Positions 14,909-20,661 of a stretch of 26,263 nt of DNA are shown piece by piece; position 1 is the stretch's first letter; each line of letters starts with the position of its first letter. The notes under the pieces were generated by a model. It was not told the DNA's origin. It saw nothing but the letters and a program-made list of their open reading frames with translations, and did not search any database. Made by a program: the position numbers and the translations under genes. Source of the DNA: a virus; the IMG/VR virus record IMGVR_UViG_3300043464_000286, positions 1 to 26,263 of that record, one strand, 5' to 3'.

Positions 14909-15045
14909 CTCGTTTCCTTAACTCTCTGGTGTTCACGGGCTTTAGCGTCGCTCTAGCCTCTATCGTTCTAGACGACTTCCGGCTCGGTGCGTTTAGCATC
15001 TGTGTCGCAGGTCTCGCTGCCCTTATCGACTACGCCCGCAACTAA
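14905..15045 (+). CDS. Small membrane protein (46 aa)
   Basis: Starting at GTG overlapping the upstream TGA, the product reads MTRFLNSLVFTGFSVALASI, then VLDDFRLGAFSICVAGLAAL and IDYARN. It has two hydrophobic helices (about 5-21 and 26-41) joined by DDFR, a hairpin topology. The segment VALASIVLDD resembles VLASILFDD in the 20-aa peptide at 17090-17152. It could be a small inner-membrane effector such as a superinfection or membrane-stress factor; unproven. Confidence 0.7.
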   Translation: MTRFLNSLVFTGFSVALASIVLDDFRLGAFSICVAGLAALIDYARN

Positions 15046-15063
15046 CTCTCGGAGAATCACAAA

Positions 15064-15321
15064 ATGAAGCCTTACGCACAATACAAACCAGACGGCAAAC
15101 TCTGGTCAGCAGGTCGCACCATTTATGGCCTCTGCGCTGCTTATAACCATGCCACAAGTCCGTCACGCCTAATGACGGACGAGCAGCACCAACGTTCCAA
15201 CGTCTACGCTCGTGCAATCCGTAATCGCATCAGACGCATGGGCTACCGATACGGAGAGCATTACTCGGAATGGTCGAATGGTGCGCTCTATCCGTGTTCT
15301 GTTAAGTCTGCCAATCCCTAG
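15064..15321 (+). CDS. Early protein ending inside the ribozyme (85 aa)
   Basis: The 85-aa basic product begins MKPYAQYKPDGKLWSAGRTI and has a helical middle (DEQHQRSNVYARAIRNRIRR) followed by a GYRYGEHYSEWSNGALYP beta-like end. GGAG lies eight bases before the ATG. Its TAG stop (15319-15321) lies inside the 5' strand of the outer stem II of the hammerhead ribozyme, so a terminating ribosome would cover that stem. I do not recognise the family. Confidence 0.8.
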   Translation: MKPYAQYKPDGKLWSAGRTIYGLCAAYNHATSPSRLMTDEQHQRSNVYARAIRNRIRRMGYRYGEHYSEWSNGALYPCSVKSANP

Positions 15322-15385
15322 AGAGGTCGAAACGCCGAGAGGCGTCAGGCAGTCACGCTGCCTCTGATGAGACCAACAAACTAGG
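15317..15385 (+). ncRNA. Type II hammerhead ribozyme
   Basis: All conserved core bases are present. CTGATGA is at 15364-15370, GAA at 15329-15331, the A15.1-U16.1 pair is A15332-T15345, and the cleavage-site base is C15346 in a GTC triplet, so cleavage is expected between 15346 and 15347. Stem III is ACGCC/GGCGT (15332-15336 with 15341-15345) with a GAGA loop. Stem I is AGGCAG/CTGCCT (15347-15352 with 15358-15363) with a TCACG loop. Stem II is GGTC/GACC (15325-15328 with 15371-15374), beginning with the standard G10.1-C11.1 pair, then an internal loop (AGA opposite AACAAA), then CCTAG/CTAGG (15317-15321 with 15381-15385). Stem II is the open end, which makes this type II. The internal loop and loop I are placed for the usual tertiary contact. 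It lies between a stop codon and the next Shine-Dalgarno. Confidence 0.95.
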
Positions 15386-15395
15386 AGATATGCAC

Positions 15396-15695
15396 ATGGG
15401 TTACACGATCAACGACGCCGACAGCCGTTACAACGGATGGACAAACTACTCTACATGGCGCGTCAATCTGGAGATCTTCGACGGGTTCGACCCCTCTGAC
15501 TATTTCTCAGGCTTTGACGCTGACGATATCGACGCATTGGCTGACGGCTTGCGCGACTACGCCGATCAAGTGTTGTTCGAGTGCGCTACCGTCGAGGGGT
15601 TAGCCGCTGACTATGCCCGCGCCTTTCTGTCAGACGTTAACTGGCGAGAGATTGCCGAGCATATGTTGGACGCCATCAAGCAGGAGGCCGCATGA
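15396..15695 (+). CDS. Acidic early protein (DUF7249-like)
   Basis: This 99-aa acidic protein has YNGWTNYSTWRVNLEIFDGF near its start, a motif (NGWTNY-x-TWRV-x-LE) I recognise in small phage proteins called DUF7249. A helical, Asp-rich region and a VNWREIAEHML helix follow. The ATG at 15396 is preferred over that at 15390 because AGGAG at 15383-15387 is eight bases from it but only two from the other. That Shine-Dalgarno overlaps the 3' strand of ribozyme stem II, so ribozyme folding or cleavage may control access to it. Confidence 0.85.
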   Translation: MGYTINDADSRYNGWTNYSTWRVNLEIFDGFDPSDYFSGFDADDIDALADGLRDYADQVLFECATVEGLAADYARAFLSDVNWREIAEHMLDAIKQEAA

Positions 15696-15889
15696 GCCGC
15701 TTTATTGTCACGCTCTGCCGCGTAGAACATCATGCTTACCAATTAGAAGTCGAAGCCGCTACACCCAAAGAAGCGCACGAGATAGCGGTGGAAACGTGGG
15801 ACGACGACGACGAGGCGTTCGACCATCTCGGGGTGGTACACGCTGAAGACTTCATCGAAGACGTTAAAAAGAAAACGGAGGCCGCATGA
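15692..15889 (+). CDS. Early small protein (65 aa)
   Basis: The 65-aa product (MSRFIVTLCRVEHHAYQLEV...) begins with two beta strands, has EAATPKEAHEIAVETWDDDD in the middle and an acidic helical end. The beta-beta-alpha pattern followed by EAxxxAxEW resembles tiny phage proteins that alter amino-acid runs to D/E-rich surfaces. Start and upstream stop overlap as ATGA; AGGAGG lies just upstream in the repeated junction GGAGGCCGCATGA. No family name is known to me. Confidence 0.8.
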   Translation: MSRFIVTLCRVEHHAYQLEVEAATPKEAHEIAVETWDDDDEAFDHLGVVHAEDFIEDVKKKTEAA

Positions 15890-16092
15890 AAATCGAAGTC
15901 ATTGGAGCGCGTGGCAAGTACACGGGCAATCTACTCTCTGCCGCGCCTGACCTTCTGGACGCTTGCCGCTGTGCGCTTGCCGACCTTGAGGGCTTGGCCG
16001 AGGCCGAGTGCTTTTCGCTTGGCGACCCCGCACACCAAACCATTAAAGAGTTACGAGCCGCTATTGCCAAGGCTACAGGGGAAGCCGCATGA
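15886..16092 (+). CDS. Early small protein, AAPDLLDAC family (68 aa)
   Basis: The product contains NLLSAAPDLLDACRCALADLEG, split here by its conserved SAAPDLL(D/E)AC core, then HQTIKELRAAIAKATGEAA. This core is common in small proteins of many phages, with no assigned function. It is all-helical after a short N-terminal strand. The second exact copy of the junction GGAGGCCGCATGA precedes it, with ATGA overlap. Position in the early operon suggests an early, non-virion role. Confidence 0.85.
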   Translation: MKIEVIGARGKYTGNLLSAAPDLLDACRCALADLEGLAEAECFSLGDPAHQTIKELRAAIAKATGEAA

Positions 16093-16274
16093 AAAAGTAC
16101 GCTGTCGTAATTCATCTAGAAATTGACGAGGACGAGGACGTATACCACCCCGCAAAATGGGGATTTGACGAACTAATCGGAAGCGAGGTGACAGGGTGGG
16201 AAGTGTTCGACGTTACCGACGAACCCGTCGAGCGCGTCCGTATTGACGCGGACGGCGCGGAGGTTATCGCATGA
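16089..16274 (+). CDS. Very acidic early protein (61 aa)
   Basis: The 61-aa product opens MKKYAVVIHLEIDEDEDVYH and continues with GSEVTGWEVFDVTDEPVERV, giving a strongly acidic small beta-rich protein. It starts in ATGA overlap with the upstream gene and ends in ATGA overlap with the next. The Shine-Dalgarno GGAA lies in a one-base variant of the repeated junction. No family recognised; acidity invites comparison with DNA-mimic or anti-restriction proteins, without direct evidence. Confidence 0.78.
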   Translation: MKKYAVVIHLEIDEDEDVYHPAKWGFDELIGSEVTGWEVFDVTDEPVERVRIDADGAEVIA

Positions 16275-16456
16275 AGTACTTTGACGTAGTGCTATATGCG
16301 ACCGTGCAAGAGGTTGTGAGCGTAGGCGCAAGGGATGAGGACGAAGCCGCAGAGATAGCCCTATCTATCGTGAAAGCCGGTCATGTGGCTTGTTCCACCC
16401 TTGATTGGGAAGTAGAAGAGGTCAACGTAGGAGACCCCCTAGATGTCGCAGACTGA
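16271..16456 (+). CDS. Acidic early protein (61 aa)
   Basis: The product begins MKYFDVVLYATVQEVVSVGA, then RDEDEAAEIALSIVKAGHVA and an acidic end with DWEVEEVNVGDPLDV. A beta strand pair followed by a DEDEAAEIAL helix is a recurring layout of tiny phage proteins (beta-beta-alpha-beta). It overlaps its upstream neighbour by ATGA and the next gene by 14 bases. It is likely a stable small fold, but no function is known to me. Confidence 0.8.
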   Translation: MKYFDVVLYATVQEVVSVGARDEDEAAEIALSIVKAGHVACSTLDWEVEEVNVGDPLDVAD

Positions 16457-16652
16457 TCAGATACGCGCCGCTTTGATTTTAGGGCGGTCGCTTACCCCTC
16501 TGGACGCGCTCCAGGATTACGGCTGTTTCCGCCTTGCCGCTCGGATTGCCGACCTACGCCGTGAGGGTATGGACATCGAATGCATCAACGAAACGAAGAA
16601 CGGCAAACGATATGCCCGCTATCAATTACGGAGGCCTTATGCGGCTGCATAA
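16443..16652 (+). CDS. Helix-turn-helix protein (69 aa)
   Basis: The 69-aa product has TDQIRAALILGRSLTPLDAL, then DYGCFRLAARIADLRREGMD and a KNGKRYARYQL wing-like strand. The sequence (SLTPLDAL...GCFRLAARIADLRR-G) is the helix-turn-helix of a common winged-helix family in phages (HTH_39-like by recollection). It should bind DNA. It is encoded mid-operon, so it may regulate the early genes or host promoters. AGGAG lies about nine bases upstream of the ATG. Confidence 0.87.
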   Translation: MSQTDQIRAALILGRSLTPLDALQDYGCFRLAARIADLRREGMDIECINETKNGKRYARYQLRRPYAAA

Positions 16653-16761
16653 ACTCTGGCAACTAGGGTATTGGTACGCTCGCGGCCACGATTGGCGACA
16701 CGTACCGACCCCGAACTGGCGCTGTAGCCGTCGTATTAACTCCCTTTCTGTTTACTGGTGA
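16639..16761 (+). CDS. Trp-rich 40-aa protein
   Basis: This 40-aa peptide (MRLHKLWQLGYWYARGHDWR...) is basic and aromatic-rich, with six Trp residues. It starts at an ATG four bases after GGAGG and overlaps the end of the HTH gene by 14 bases. An open frame extends upstream, but only this start has a Shine-Dalgarno. No family recognised. Confidence 0.55.
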   Translation: MRLHKLWQLGYWYARGHDWRHVPTPNWRCSRRINSLSVYW

Positions 16762-16764
16762 CTT

Positions 16765-16974
16765 ATGGAAAAGCCACACTTTCCAACTCTGCAAGAACTA
16801 GAGGCTATGTTTGCCGACGACGATACACCCCTGACCTACCGCGCACCCCCCGACCCTGCGCGGCTCCAAACGGTTGTGCGTGCGTTTATCAGTGCATGGG
16901 ATGACGACTTGACGGTTCGGGAGTTGTCGCCTTTCGTCGAGGAAGTGCGTCGAGCGTTGGAGGGTAGGCCGTGA
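16765..16974 (+). CDS. Early small protein (69 aa)
   Basis: The product starts MEKPHFPTLQELEAMFADDD, has PPDPARLQTVVRAFISAWDDDL and ends in a helix (ELSPFVEEVRRALEGRP). It is helical and acidic with no transmembrane segment. It begins three bases after the 40-aa gene, and its stop overlaps the next gene by GTGA (16971-16974). No known family. Confidence 0.75.
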   Translation: MEKPHFPTLQELEAMFADDDTPLTYRAPPDPARLQTVVRAFISAWDDDLTVRELSPFVEEVRRALEGRP

Positions 16975-17105
16975 CTGAGTTTCACGAGCGTTGGGGGCTG
17001 ACCCCATCCTATCCACGGCTGACCCGTTGCACCCGTCGATACTGGGTGACGTATCTCGGGCGATGCGTAGATACTGCGAGGGCGACACTATGGCGGGATT
17101 CTTGA
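16971..17105 (+). CDS. Basic 44-aa protein
   Basis: From the GTG overlapping the upstream stop, the product is MTEFHERWGLTPSYPRLTRC, then TRRYWVTYLGRCVDTARATL and WRDS. It is basic and aromatic with two cysteines. AGGGTAGGCC lies just upstream as a possible Shine-Dalgarno. The GTGA coupling is the main evidence. No family recognised. Confidence 0.55.
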   Translation: MTEFHERWGLTPSYPRLTRCTRRYWVTYLGRCVDTARATLWRDS

Positions 17106-17152
17106 TAGCCGTCGCTCTGACGGTACTTGCGTCGATATTGTTCGACGATTAA
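17090..17152 (+). CDS. 20-aa single-helix membrane peptide
   Basis: MAGFLIAVALTVLASILFDD is one hydrophobic helix with a DD end, starting at an ATG seven bases after AGGG and overlapping the previous gene by 16 bases. The end resembles the first helix of the 46-aa protein at 14905 (VALASIVLDD). It is the last gene before the terminator at 17155. Very short, but the membrane-peptide character and Shine-Dalgarno support it. Confidence 0.5.
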   Translation: MAGFLIAVALTVLASILFDD

Positions 17153-17154
17153 CG

Positions 17155-17175
17155 GAGGGGGCTACGCGCCCCCTC
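17155..17175. terminator. Hairpin between convergent operons
   Basis: GAGGGGGC (17155-17162) and GCCCCCTC (17168-17175) pair perfectly over 8 bp around TACGC, two bases after the last early gene and just before the end of the minus-strand ATPase gene at 17178. The T-tract after it is weak (TCTCATTT). The position between convergent genes suggests a terminator working in both directions. Confidence 0.7.
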
Positions 17176-17177
17176 TC

Positions 17178-18503
17178 TCATTTCACCACCTGCAAGTCAG
17201 GCTTGCCCTCGGCAATCGCTCGAATCTCCGACTTGGTACGGTTCGCCAACTCTGGAGCAATCCAAAGATGTTTGGGCGTTTGATGCTCGCGGCTCATCAC
17301 TCGGCCAACGTCCTTCCAACCGCTCTCCCGTAGGGCTACGAATAACGCCTCACGGGAAGGCTTATGGCCGTCTGTCAAGGCGGCAAGTTCAGCCAGTACC
17401 GCATACCACGGCGAACCCACAACGCCCTTGGCGAACACTCCACGGCGTTGCCGCACCATTTCCGCGATAAACGCCTCGCCCCCGCTCATGCCGAGGTCAA
17501 CCATCGCCAACTTCGCATCGGTAATCGGCGGCACGGCTCCAGGATTGAACGCGCTAACGTCTCTCGCGTCGAGGTACGCCGCCACAGCCTCAAACCCGCC
17601 GTTGTGATACCACTCCCACAGCCTCGCAGCCTCGTTATCGGGTAGGCGAGGGGCTTGCGACCAAATCACAAACCAGCGGCGGTCATCAGCGGGTATCGTA
17701 ATCGGCGCACGTTCGTTGCTGAACGCTAAAACGAGAATCCTATTGATGACGTAATAAGGGTGTTGTTGCTTCTTGTTGACCATTAGTAACTCGGGCGGCG
17801 CAGCGATCACGGGTTTCAGGTTGTTTTCCATCGCTCGACGGTCATCGCCCTTGCGGTATCGAATCTCGTTTAGCACGATCACCTCGGACTCGTAGGTATA
17901 ACCCCACGACCCTGCGACCTCTTCAGCCCTAGCCACGGCTATGTTTCGCAGCGCATCACCGCCAATAGACCATAGGAAAGGAGCCCATAACGTGTCTTTG
18001 CCCGATCCAGGCGCGCCCGTATGCAGCACGGCATGGTTTATCTTCCGGTTCGGGTGCTGCCGCTTATAGGCCATCACATTCAAAACGTGTTCGCGCTCGA
18101 AGTCTGTCGGAATCATCCGCTGTAAGTGATGGAGCCACGGCGACACATCCCCGCTAACGGCGGCTGGCCGTGCGCTCTTCCACTTGTTCACATGGGCAAC
18201 GCCCGAGCGTTTCAGCAACTCGGTTTCACCAGGCGCGTAGGTCAGGGCACTGGCAACGTAACTACCCATGGCCGCTCGGTTCTCATCGAAGAACGTGGCC
18301 GCCTCGATACGTCGAGACTTGTTGTGTACGGAATAGCACGGCGTACCCCGAAACAGGGCGTTAAACGTCTGCCGGGAATAGTCCTGATGCGTCTTTACAT
18401 CAAAAAACAGGTCGCCCTCGGCAACGTAAACGAATCGTTTAAACCAGTCAGCCGGTGCCAACTGCGATACATCACCATCCGCGAGACTTTCGTATTCATC
18501 CAT
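17178..18503 (-). CDS. DUF5906-type replicative ATPase/helicase (SF3-like)
   Basis: This 441-aa protein has Walker A GAPGSGKDT (about residues 163-171) and a Walker-B-like VIVLNEI (about 208-214), followed by a conserved NRILVLAFSNE sensor-like strand and a PADDRRWFVIW arginine region. This is the DUF5906/NrS-1-type primase-helicase ATPase layout, related to SF3/D5 helicases of phage replication modules. It lacks an obvious primase domain. The ATG at 18503 has GGGG seven bases upstream; a GTG at 18533 would add ten residues. It is the last gene of the minus-strand recombination operon. It likely unwinds DNA at phage replication. Confidence 0.9.
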   Translation of the reverse strand: MDEYESLADGDVSQLAPADWFKRFVYVAEGDLFFDVKTHQDYSRQTFNALFRGTPCYSVHNKSRRIEAATFFDENRAAMGSYVASALTYAPGETELLKRSGVAHVNKWKSARPAAVSGDVSPWLHHLQRMIPTDFEREHVLNVMAYKRQHPNRKINHAVLHTGAPGSGKDTLWAPFLWSIGGDALRNIAVARAEEVAGSWGYTYESEVIVLNEIRYRKGDDRRAMENNLKPVIAAPPELLMVNKKQQHPYYVINRILVLAFSNERAPITIPADDRRWFVIWSQAPRLPDNEAARLWEWYHNGGFEAVAAYLDARDVSAFNPGAVPPITDAKLAMVDLGMSGGEAFIAEMVRQRRGVFAKGVVGSPWYAVLAELAALTDGHKPSREALFVALRESGWKDVGRVMSREHQTPKHLWIAPELANRTKSEIRAIAEGKPDLQVVK

Positions 18504-18530
18504 TGCATTACCCCACTGGTCTGCTATTCT
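18503..18530 (+). promoter_or_regulatory. Possible plus-strand promoter antisense to the ATPase leader
   Basis: TTGCAT (18503-18508), a 16-base spacer, and TATTCT (18525-18530) preceded by TGC form an extended minus-10 promoter candidate. With the plus-directed terminator at 18582-18607 it would give a short RNA of about 70 nt, antisense to the minus-strand leader. The match is moderate. Confidence 0.35.
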
Positions 18531-18556
18531 CACGGAGCATTGCGATTTTCTCCGTG
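18531..18556. promoter_or_regulatory. 7-bp inverted repeat in the ATPase leader
   Basis: CACGGAG (18531-18537) and CTCCGTG (18550-18556) are perfect inverted repeats around 12 bases, just upstream of the ATPase start. On the minus-strand RNA the hairpin would include GGAG and the alternative GTG start. It could be an operator or a translational hairpin. Confidence 0.5.
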
Positions 18557-18581
18557 TACATTCTCCTGTTAGAGAGTCCTT

Positions 18582-18607
18582 AGCCCCACTTCGGTGGGGC
18601 TTTTTTT
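18582..18607 (+). terminator. Strong rho-independent terminator, plus strand
   Basis: AGCCCCAC-TTCG-GTGGGGCT followed by seven T residues is a textbook terminator with a C(UUCG)G loop. The T-run is only on the plus strand, although both neighbouring genes are on the minus strand. It would stop plus-strand transcripts entering the recombination operon from the ATPase side. The minus-strand gene upstream ends inside the T-run (stop 18606-18608). Confidence 0.85.
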
Positions 18608-18926
18608 ATGTGCCGCCCATTCGTCGGTTGGCCGAAATGGTGCGCCAAGTGTCAAGGACGATGCGCTCTGTCTCGCGCTTATTCGCCATCTTGGAGTACA
18701 GCGCCACAGCCGCACAGTATCGCTCATGCGCCTCTTTGGTGGCGTGATGGGTCGCGGCAATCGCTTGCCGCTCCGCCACCGTACCCTCGGCATGTGTGAA
18801 GACGGCCTCACGGGTCGCCTTCCAGCCATACTCGGCACGCTCCATCTCAGCCTTCGCCAGCGCACACGGCTCGTCTGTATCGACGAGATACCGCAGCGCT
18901 TTCTCGGCTCTTTCTTCGCTAATCAT
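18606..18926 (-). CDS. Conserved helical protein of the recombination operon (106 aa)
   Basis: The product begins MISEERAEKALRYLVDTDEP and contains ALAKAEMERAEYGWKATREA, then GTVAERQAIAATHHA and a C-terminal MANKRETERIVLDTWRTISA. The pattern (EExAExAL.YL..TDEPCALAKA.ME..., GTVAERQA, KR.TE..ILD.WR..NANRR.G) is one I recognise from phage replication/recombination operons. It is all-helical with long charged helices. Its start overlaps the 90-aa gene by TAATG. A DNA-repair or annealing partner role is inferred from context only. Confidence 0.83.
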   Translation of the reverse strand: MISEERAEKALRYLVDTDEPCALAKAEMERAEYGWKATREAVFTHAEGTVAERQAIAATHHATKEAHERYCAAVALYSKMANKRETERIVLDTWRTISANRRMGGT

Positions 18927-19198
18927 TAGAAGCCCAACGGATCGTTAAGATCAGCCTTTGACCAGTTGTCCTCGGTTAACCCCGCAGCAGGCGCAGGCTT
19001 CTGCGGCCTTTGCTGGCCTTCCTTCAATTGGACGCTAATGGACAAAAAATTGTTACCCGCCTTTGAGGCTTTCTTCCACGCAGACAGTTTGTACTCCGTA
19101 CCGCCCACGTTCAGGTCGCCAGTAAAGTCTGGGCGCTTTTCGTTGCCCTTCTTGTCGTTCGGGAACAGCACGCCACGATTGGTATTGTCATAGTTCAC
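18926..19198 (-). CDS. Small OB-like protein, possible ssDNA-binding partner (90 aa)
   Basis: The protein reads MNYDNTNRGVLFPNDKKGNE, then a GDLNVGGTEYKLSAWKKASK segment and FLSISVQLKE, with a Pro/Gln-rich linker and a DLNDPLGF tail. The (Y)DNTNxGxLFxND...P.xxGxLNVxGxEYxLSAW family is common in phage replication operons and resembles short DUF736-type proteins. The acidic C-terminal tip after a flexible linker is reminiscent of single-stranded DNA-binding proteins. It sits between the exonuclease and the helical protein. ssDNA binding is a hypothesis. Confidence 0.8.
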   Translation of the reverse strand: MNYDNTNRGVLFPNDKKGNEKRPDFTGDLNVGGTEYKLSAWKKASKAGNNFLSISVQLKEGQQRPQKPAPAAGLTEDNWSKADLNDPLGF

Positions 19199-19806
19199 AG
19201 GGTCATCTCCTTCAGTTTAGAAACTTTAGCATCCAACTCAGCCAAAAAATCAAATACCTCTTTCTCCAAAAGGGTGATGCAGTCTGTATCCCGTGGGATA
19301 CGCAGCACCAGCAGTTGTAACTCCTCGGGCATCCTCGGATCGTATGAAACCCAATCGCACCAGTCCGTGCCCGTGCAGGCCATCTGCCATTGCATTTGAT
19401 AAAAATATTTTTGTGGCGGGTCACGCTCAAAAAGGTACTCAATATGCGTGGCCGTAGACGGGCACTTAATCTCGACGCACCCATTCACGCCCACCAATCC
19501 GTCAGGGCTAGCGCCTGCCATCTCGATTGCAGGGTGGTTGATAAATCCCACCTCAGTGACAAGTTCGCCAACCTTGGCGCTGTAAGCGTCACGGGCTGCG
19601 CCTTCCTGCTCGACGCCCCACTCCATCGCGGCATTGCTAAACCCTTCGGTCGGCTTGCCGGTCAAGCGTTCGCACACTAATTGCGCCATGTAGTTGTTGC
19701 GAGTCGCGGCGTAGCCGCTCTTCGTGCGTGCCACCACATCAGCCACCTTTGAGGCAGTCACCTTACCCAACCTGGCGGCGTGCCATTCTGTTGTCCTTTG
19801 CTCCAT
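19195..19806 (-). CDS. YqaJ/lambda-type recombination exonuclease
   Basis: This 203-aa nuclease matches the YqaJ viral recombinase family. Early residues EWHAARLGKVTASKVADVV are the conserved N-terminal helix, GVEQEGAARDAY is the middle motif, and SPDGLVG followed by CVEIKCP (about residues 104-118) contains the D and E-x-K of the PD-(D/E)XK site. YFYQMQWQMACTG is the typical later motif. It should resect duplex ends for annealing by the ERF protein in the same operon. The ATG at 19806 lies seven bases after AGGAG; an adjacent GTG would add one residue. Confidence 0.94.
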   Translation of the reverse strand: MEQRTTEWHAARLGKVTASKVADVVARTKSGYAATRNNYMAQLVCERLTGKPTEGFSNAAMEWGVEQEGAARDAYSAKVGELVTEVGFINHPAIEMAGASPDGLVGVNGCVEIKCPSTATHIEYLFERDPPQKYFYQMQWQMACTGTDWCDWVSYDPRMPEELQLLVLRIPRDTDCITLLEKEVFDFLAELDAKVSKLKEMTL

Positions 19807-20030
19807 CACTCTTCTCCTGTCTCCATGAGACGTTTAAGTTCTCGACACTCGCGCTCAAGGCGCTCCGATCTTTCTGTCATCACAGCAAGTTGGCTCGTCG
19901 CCTGATCTCGCTGTTCCAATACGCGCCTCAACTTCTCGGCCAACGCTTGCGACAGTTCTGACGAGTCAGGGATCGCCATTGTGTGACCGATGATTTCGTA
20001 GTCCGACATCAGCGCGTAGTAGGGAGTCAT
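19806..20030 (-). CDS. Coiled-coil small protein (74 aa)
   Basis: The 74-aa product starts MTPYYALMSDYEIIGHTMAI and from about residue 25 is a continuous heptad-rich helix (LAEKLRRVLEQRDQATSQLA, then RSERLERECRELKRLM). Coiled-coil oligomerisation is likely. Its start overlaps the upstream gene by ATGA, and its stop overlaps the exonuclease start. No family or function recognised; it could be a recombination accessory. Confidence 0.75.
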   Translation of the reverse strand: MTPYYALMSDYEIIGHTMAIPDSSELSQALAEKLRRVLEQRDQATSQLAVMTERSERLERECRELKRLMETGEE

Positions 20031-20215
20031 GTTTTAGCCCTCGCGCGAATAGCGTTCACACAGACGTATCCCTCTGCATCCGCCATTTCTAAAATCTCTT
20101 CGCGCTCTTTTTCGGCAACCATTTCCGCAAACTCTAGCGCTTGCGAATACGTCATCTCCCAGCCAAAGTGCCAACTTACAGATTCCGCTATAGACGTTAA
20201 TTCTTCGCGGGTCAT
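20027..20215 (-). CDS. Small helical phage protein (62 aa)
   Basis: The product has MTREELTSIAESVSWHFGWE, then SQALEFAEMVAEKEREEILE and ends ICV-type (GYVCVNAIRARAKT). The layout (a short N-terminal helix, then FAxxVAxxEREEIxxM) is a very common tiny phage protein. It overlaps its neighbours by ATGA on both sides. Function unknown. Confidence 0.78.
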   Translation of the reverse strand: MTREELTSIAESVSWHFGWEMTYSQALEFAEMVAEKEREEILEMADAEGYVCVNAIRARAKT

Positions 20216-20436
20216 TGCAGTTCACCTTGTTTCCACAGCAGATAGTCGTACTGCTTAATTCCACGGTGCAGCGCAGAGGCCATGTGCATGGGTTTTAGCC
20301 CCCACTCCTGCGCTAGCGGCTTATAGTTAATACGCTTCTTTCTGGCTTTGGCATCGGCTTTACGCTCGCGCAGAACCTTGTACTGCTCGAACGTAATGCC
20401 GGGGTTGTAACGCGACGGTTTAGTATAGGTTTTCAT
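20212..20436 (-). CDS. Basic HTH-like small protein (74 aa)
   Basis: From the ATG at 20436 the product opens MKTYTKPSRYNPGITFEQYK, has a very basic middle (RERKADAKARKKRINY) and a PLAQEWGLKPMHMASALHRG segment that reads as a helix-turn-helix, ending in YDYLLWKQGELQ. It overlaps the upstream gene by 17 bases and the next by ATGA. The upstream extension to 20478 lacks support. It may bind DNA as an operon regulator; inference. Confidence 0.72.
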   Translation of the reverse strand: MKTYTKPSRYNPGITFEQYKVLRERKADAKARKKRINYKPLAQEWGLKPMHMASALHRGIKQYDYLLWKQGELQ

Positions 20437-20647
20437 GTCCGGGCACCCGATACCACGACAAGACAATCTTAGCCGCATCCCGATGATCTTTTATCAAGCG
20501 CAGGTCTTTGGCTTTGTTCTTCTCAAACACGCCGTTGGGGTACAAACCCGACTCACGCTCTTTGATCATCTGTTCCATCATCTCAACGGTATTGGTCAGC
20601 GACCAAGCCACGATGTATGACTCAACATCACTTAGTATTTCTTTCAC
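20420..20647 (-). CDS. Conserved helical protein after ERF (75 aa or longer)
   Basis: From a GTG at 20647, with AGGAG nine bases upstream, the product is 75 aa: VKEILSDVESYIVAWSLTN, then MMEQMIKERESGLYPNGVF and EKNKAKDLRLIKDHRDAAKI. The ESGLYPNGVFEKN motif is the most distinctive part. An ATG at 20743 would add 32 Lys/Arg-rich residues but overlaps the ERF gene by 82 bases, so the GTG start is preferred although both have Shine-Dalgarno-like sequence. All-helical; no family name known. Confidence 0.65.
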   Translation of the reverse strand: MKEILSDVESYIVAWSLTNTVEMMEQMIKERESGLYPNGVFEKNKAKDLRLIKDHRDAAKIVLSWYRVPGHENLY

Positions 20648-20661
20648 TAGCCTCTGCTCCT

